64,000 nucleotides of DNA from Heterohyrax brucei (Eukaryota > Chordata > Mammalia > Hyracoidea > Procaviidae). The stretch is from NCBI GenBank assembly GCA_028571685.1, contig CM053162.1, forward strand, positions 9,366,001 to 9,430,000, in the 5' to 3' direction. Position numbers and translations under genes: made by a program. Under the pieces are notes generated by a model. The model was not told where the DNA came from. It searched no databases and saw only the letters and a list, made by a program, of their open reading frames with translations. This document shows, piece after piece, positions 60,396 to 64,000 of this stretch. Each line of letters starts with the position of its first letter. The first letter of the stretch is position 1.

Positions 60396-61605
60396 TCTCC
60401 AGCTCTGCCAGAAGGCAAACACACAGGCCTTTTCCCCCTCTCCTCTCCCTCTTTGAGTGCTAACTGGACCCCATTGCTCTACATCCCCTCCATGTATCCC
60501 ATGTTGACCACACACCTAGACTCATCCAGGTGGTGACACCTGAAGAATTGCCAAAGCCAAACAAGCAGAGCAGGGCAGGGAGAGGCAGCATTGAAAAGTA
60601 CTAGCAAGGAGGACAGAGGGAGCTTTGCAGGAGAGAGGTGTCTTCACAAGACCTCCCCAGGGTGCCCAGCCAGGATAGATTTCAGAGCAGCATGTCACTT
60701 CTCAAGATGTCCATCTTGCACAAGGCCAGGCCTCTGCGTGCTATAATGGCTTGTTGAGCTGACCCATTGTCTACAGCCTTTGCCCTCACTCCCTGTTCCT
60801 TCATTGCTATTGAAAAAGATGTAATTGTCCTGCCCAGATTTCATCTCCTCTGCTCACAGCCCTTCTGACCCTTCACATCACTGCATCATTTTTTTCAGCC
60901 ATGGCTGAGCTGTCCTCTACACTTAGCTGAACAGGAGCAAAGACCACAGACTCCTGCCTCCTAATGGCTCATGAAACAGAGAGACACATTTGTGGGCAAG
61001 AAGCAGACACTTTGTCAACCCCTCACAGCTCTGCCGAAAACAAGAAGCTTATGTTTGTGTGCTGTGTTGTGGAGAACAAAACAACCACATCTTCACTCTT
61101 TCTGAGGCAAGAGGGAGGGAAGGTGTCTCAGGCAGAGCCCTGAGGCATGGAACTGGGTGGTCAGGGCTGGGTCTCTCTGCCTCTCCAGAGGGCAATCCTT
61201 CCATTAAATGTTTCCACACCTGTGATGTGAACTCTGTCCCCAAAGGGCTCACTGGGCAGCCCACATTCCTCAAAGGAACCAGATGGGGCAGCAGGCATAT
61301 CCCCTGTATGACCACAAACCAATCTCAGCCACATCTCCCAAGATTCTGCTACTTAGTTCTGAAATTTTTCTGGGCTGATTCTCATTTAAATCAGTATGTG
61401 GAAATTGTCTAAAGTCCACTCTGAATCTTGAGAAGTCTGTATTCCAGAGCTATTTAGCATTTGGTCAACCAGAGCTCCTGCAGTCTCCACTTAGAACTCA
61501 GCATCTAAAAGTTTTCTCGCACTGCCTCTCCTTCATCTGCCTTGCCTAAAGCCAGCCACTCTCTACATCAGCCCTGGTAGTGCCTCACTCAAGACTGGTG
61601 AAAAT
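60396..61605. other. Unique-looking DNA, no gene supported
   Basis: The largest frame is 140 residues on the plus strand (60990-61412). It lacks a recognisable domain and overlaps an open frame on the other strand. It is one of the less repetitive blocks of the window. Confidence 0.4.
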
Positions 61606-61773
61606 CAGTGGCTCTCAAAGTGGGATCTCCAGACCAAGAGCACGAGCATCACCCGGGAACTAGTTAGAAATGCAAATAACTGCCCCCAGCCCATGTTTAC
61701 TTAATCTGAGGCTCTGGAAGTAAGGTCCAGCAATCTGTGCTTTCGTGAGTCACCCAGGTTTAGGAATCACTAG
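61606..61773. mobile_element. MER5-like hAT (Charlie-type) non-autonomous element
   Basis: About 168 bases with inverted ends: cagtggctctcaaagtggga on the left and, reverse-complemented, ctagtgattcctaaacctgg on the right. Internal blocks 'gcatcacccgggaactagtt' and 'aaatgcaaataactgcccc' are typical of the ancient MER5 family. Confidence 0.8.
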
Positions 61774-61794
61774 TTTAGACTTTTGTCCCTTGGT

Positions 61795-61990
61795 ACAAAA
61801 TGGTTAAGGTTCTTGGCTGCTAACCAAAAGACTGGAGGTTCAAATCCACCCAGAGGTACCTTCAAGGAACATCCTGATGATCTATTTCCAAAACAAAAAA
61901 TTCAGCCATTGAAGACTCTGTGGAGCACAGTGCTGCTCTGACATGCCTGGGGTGATCATGAGTCAGAGTTGACTTGATGGCAATGGGTGA
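61795..61990 (+). mobile_element. AfroSINE (divergent form)
   Basis: Head part 'ggttaaggttcttggctgct', then a middle unlike the long or short forms (atcctgatgatctatttcca ... ttcagccattgaagactctg), then the tail 'gagtcagagttgacttgatg'. Confidence 0.8.
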
Positions 61991-63082
61991 TCTAGACTTA
62001 TGATGTCCCCCTTCTCCATCAGTGCCAGAATGGAAGAGCAGACACAGAAGGCAGGAAGGATGGCAGAGTTCCCAGGACACTGCCACAGTCTAGCACAACG
62101 ACTGAAGGCAGAGAGAGGGTCTTATGCTCTCTGTGGAGCTCAGAGGAAGACTGGCTTTCCCCCAGGCCGTAGAAGCCTGGGCACCTCACTCCTCTTTGAG
62201 GCTAATCTGTTTCCAGAAGAGCCTAAACATGGCAGCACAAACATCCCAGCTTGCCCTACAGCACAGCACACGTTCCTGAGCTCTTGGCAATTTAATTTAT
62301 TTAATGGGCAGTCATAAATCCTCAGCTGGAACCTTGAGGAGGCTCCAGGGGAGATGAGGCCACTGGGCCTGAGTCCAGTACAAAAGCTAAGTGTGAGCTC
62401 CATCTGAGCCAGCAAGCAAGGCACCAGCCCAGAGCAGAGAACAGCCAGGACCTTCTTGGGGTCAGCTCATAGCTCAACCTAGAGCCAGCTTTAACTCCTG
62501 AAAAGATCTGAGGTTAGAACTAGGGTACTGGTCAGGGTCTGTCAGTTGCTTCAGAGGGGAGTTGCGAAATGTGCCATGCTTTCTGCTCCCTTCCTCCTAC
62601 CCTAGAGTGTTTACCAAATTTATACCAGGAGAAGACACAGTTTGGTGAGAGAAGAGGGCAGGGAGGGGAGCCAGACAGAATATGAGCCAGAAAAGCTCCA
62701 GAACGGTCACCGAAGGCCCAGGTGCCACAGTCAGAAGTAGGTCTGTCCCCACCAGCACTTCCTCTACCCCTCAGTGCAGCTTCTTCCCTGAGTCAGACCT
62801 CAGCCTGAGCTTTGGACACCATGCCAGCCTCAGTCCTGAGGCTCTCCTCAGGCAGACAGACACAAGTTCAGAGCCCGTGCTGTGCAGTGGGTGGGCTTGT
62901 CTCCTTCCCTGTCTGCACCCCACTCCCTTGCCTACCGTGAACACCCAGCTGAATGCGCACCTGTGAGACTCCCTGCTGGACGCGGATTCTGCTCCAAAGA
63001 TCAGTACTGTTCACTTGAGGCCAGTTCTCCAAAACTATGGGTACCAAGGTCAGGCAGAGACCGGGGCCTGGTAGGGTAACTG
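61991..63082. other. Unique-looking DNA, no gene supported
   Basis: GC-richer block with overlapping open frames on both strands (62000-62317 plus, 62140-62424 minus, 62682-62966 plus). None has a domain I recognise. Confidence 0.4.
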
Positions 63083-63292
63083 TAGCACACTGCCCCAGAG
63101 CTGACTCCAACTCATCGCAGCCCCGTGTGTGTGTCAGAACAGAACCGCACCCAAGGTTTTCAACAGCTGTGCTCTTATGCAAGTAGGTCGCCAGGCCTCC
63201 TTTCTGCAGTGCCACTGAGATTATTCAAACTACCAACATTTGGGTCAGTAGCTGACTGTAAACCATTTGCAACACTCAGGGAATAATTCAGC
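63083..63292 (-). mobile_element. AfroSINE (divergent form), minus strand
   Basis: From the tail (agctgactccaactcatcgc) through 'aaggttttcaacagctgtgc' and 'gtaggtcgccaggcctcctt' to a degraded head. It matches the middle of 61795-61990. Confidence 0.75.
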
Positions 63293-63370
63293 CAGAATTT
63301 AGTCGGGAGGAAGTATAACTAAAATCAGTAGGATTTAAATGCTGGGCCTACTACTGGTATTATATAACTG

Positions 63371-63527
63371 TAGCCATTGCTCTCGAGTCAATTCCAACTC
63401 CTAGTCATCCTATAAGACAGAGTAGAACTGCCCCATGGAGTTTCAAAGGAGGGGCTGGCAGATTTAAACTGCTGACATTTTAGTTAGCAGGCAAGCTCTT
63501 AACCACTGTGCCATGAGAGCTTCACAA
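63371..63527 (-). mobile_element. AfroSINE (short form), minus strand
   Basis: Tail 'gctctcgagtcaattccaac', body 'gacagagtagaactgcccca', head (aaccactgtgccatgagagc). Confidence 0.85.
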
Positions 63528-63544
63528 GTGTTGCCCCCAAACAA

Positions 63545-63702
63545 AAAGCCTACTGCTGTCAAGTCAATTCTGATTCAAAACAACCCTATAAGACAGAGTA
63601 GAATTGTCTCATAGAGTTTCCAAGAAGCACCTGGTAGATTCAAAGTGCTAACACTTCAGTTAACACCTGTAGCATTTAACCACTACACCACAAGGGTATT
63701 TC
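63545..63702 (-). mobile_element. AfroSINE (short form), minus strand
   Basis: A second short-form copy immediately after the previous one: 'ctgctgtcaagtcaattctg' to 'accactacaccacaagggta'. The two lie head to tail. Confidence 0.85.
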
Positions 63703-64000
63703 AGTTTGCACTAAAATTACCATTTCCACAAAAGTTTATACAATAAAGACTGATGCTGCCTACAGAAACAGTGAGACAGAGCTACACGTGTGGAATTAAC
63801 AAAACAAATATTCAAGAGTGCACTGCATAACTCTGCAACCCTCAGGCACACCAGTGGTATAAAAAGGGGACAGAGAGTTGAGGGGAAAGATTTGAGAAAA
63901 GATTCCTACGGAGGTAGCTAGTGTTGAGCTGTGAGACACCCCCTTTCCCACTTAGGTTGCCTTCTAACCCCAAGCCCAATAAGAATGAGTTTCAAAGGGC

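Noticed and set aside
60990..61412. 140-residue plus-strand open frame in unique DNA
   Set aside because: No recognisable domain; composition and the overlapping opposite frame suggest chance.
2581..63702. tRNA-like heads as possible tRNA genes
   Set aside because: They are the 5' parts of AfroSINEs and always continue into the SINE body.

Overview
This window looks like nuclear DNA of an afrotherian mammal, most likely a paenungulate such as an elephant. The main reason is about twenty copies of tRNA-headed AfroSINE repeats. They come in long, short (HSP-like) and divergent forms. Many L1 copies share an unusual long 3'UTR, and several RTE (BovB-like) LINEs are present. Old mammalian repeats (MIR, L2, MER5-like, MaLR-type LTRs, Tigger-like) form the background. 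I found no convincing host protein-coding exon, rRNA, true tRNA or CRISPR. The long open frames lie inside transposons, are antisense to them, or show no recognisable domain. The window reads as intergenic or deep intronic DNA.

Layout. 1-2.1 kb is unique-looking. 2.1-4.8 kb is an old plus-strand L1 split by two SINEs and a Tigger-like DNA transposon. 5.65-8.9 kb is an RTE element that took a 5'-inverted (twin-primed) L1 and SINEs. 9.0-9.7 kb is a second RTE fragment. 10.7-12.9 kb holds two old L1 pieces. 13-25.9 kb is mostly single-copy-looking DNA with scattered SINEs, MIRs, an L2, an LTR-like block and an L1 3'UTR. Within it, 15.8-17.3 kb is a deep nest: an old L1 tail contains a long SINE, which contains a short SINE and a foldback mariner.

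From 25.9 to 58.2 kb almost everything is retroelement, and most of it can be read as one puzzle. A minus-strand L1 of about 7.1 kb (3'UTR, ORF2, ORF1 and 5'UTR in order) has been opened to about 28 kb. The inserts are two MaLR-like LTRs, a foldback mariner, a younger L1 that carries a solo LTR, a 5'-half L1, a full-length L1 (itself split by a near-complete RTE and an RTE fragment), a 3'-truncated L1 and another RTE. Directly abutting it is an L1 with a large internal deletion, whose 5' end touches half a SINE.

58.2-64 kb returns to unique-looking DNA with MIR, MER5-like and SINE copies.

The most interesting items are: two copies of a palindromic mariner derivative that carries transposase C-terminal sequence in both arms; L1 insertions that keep the 5' end but lack the 3' end; and an internally deleted L1 with a possible splice-like junction. 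None of these amounts to a new gene system. Family names are my recognition from sequence and need a repeat-library search.
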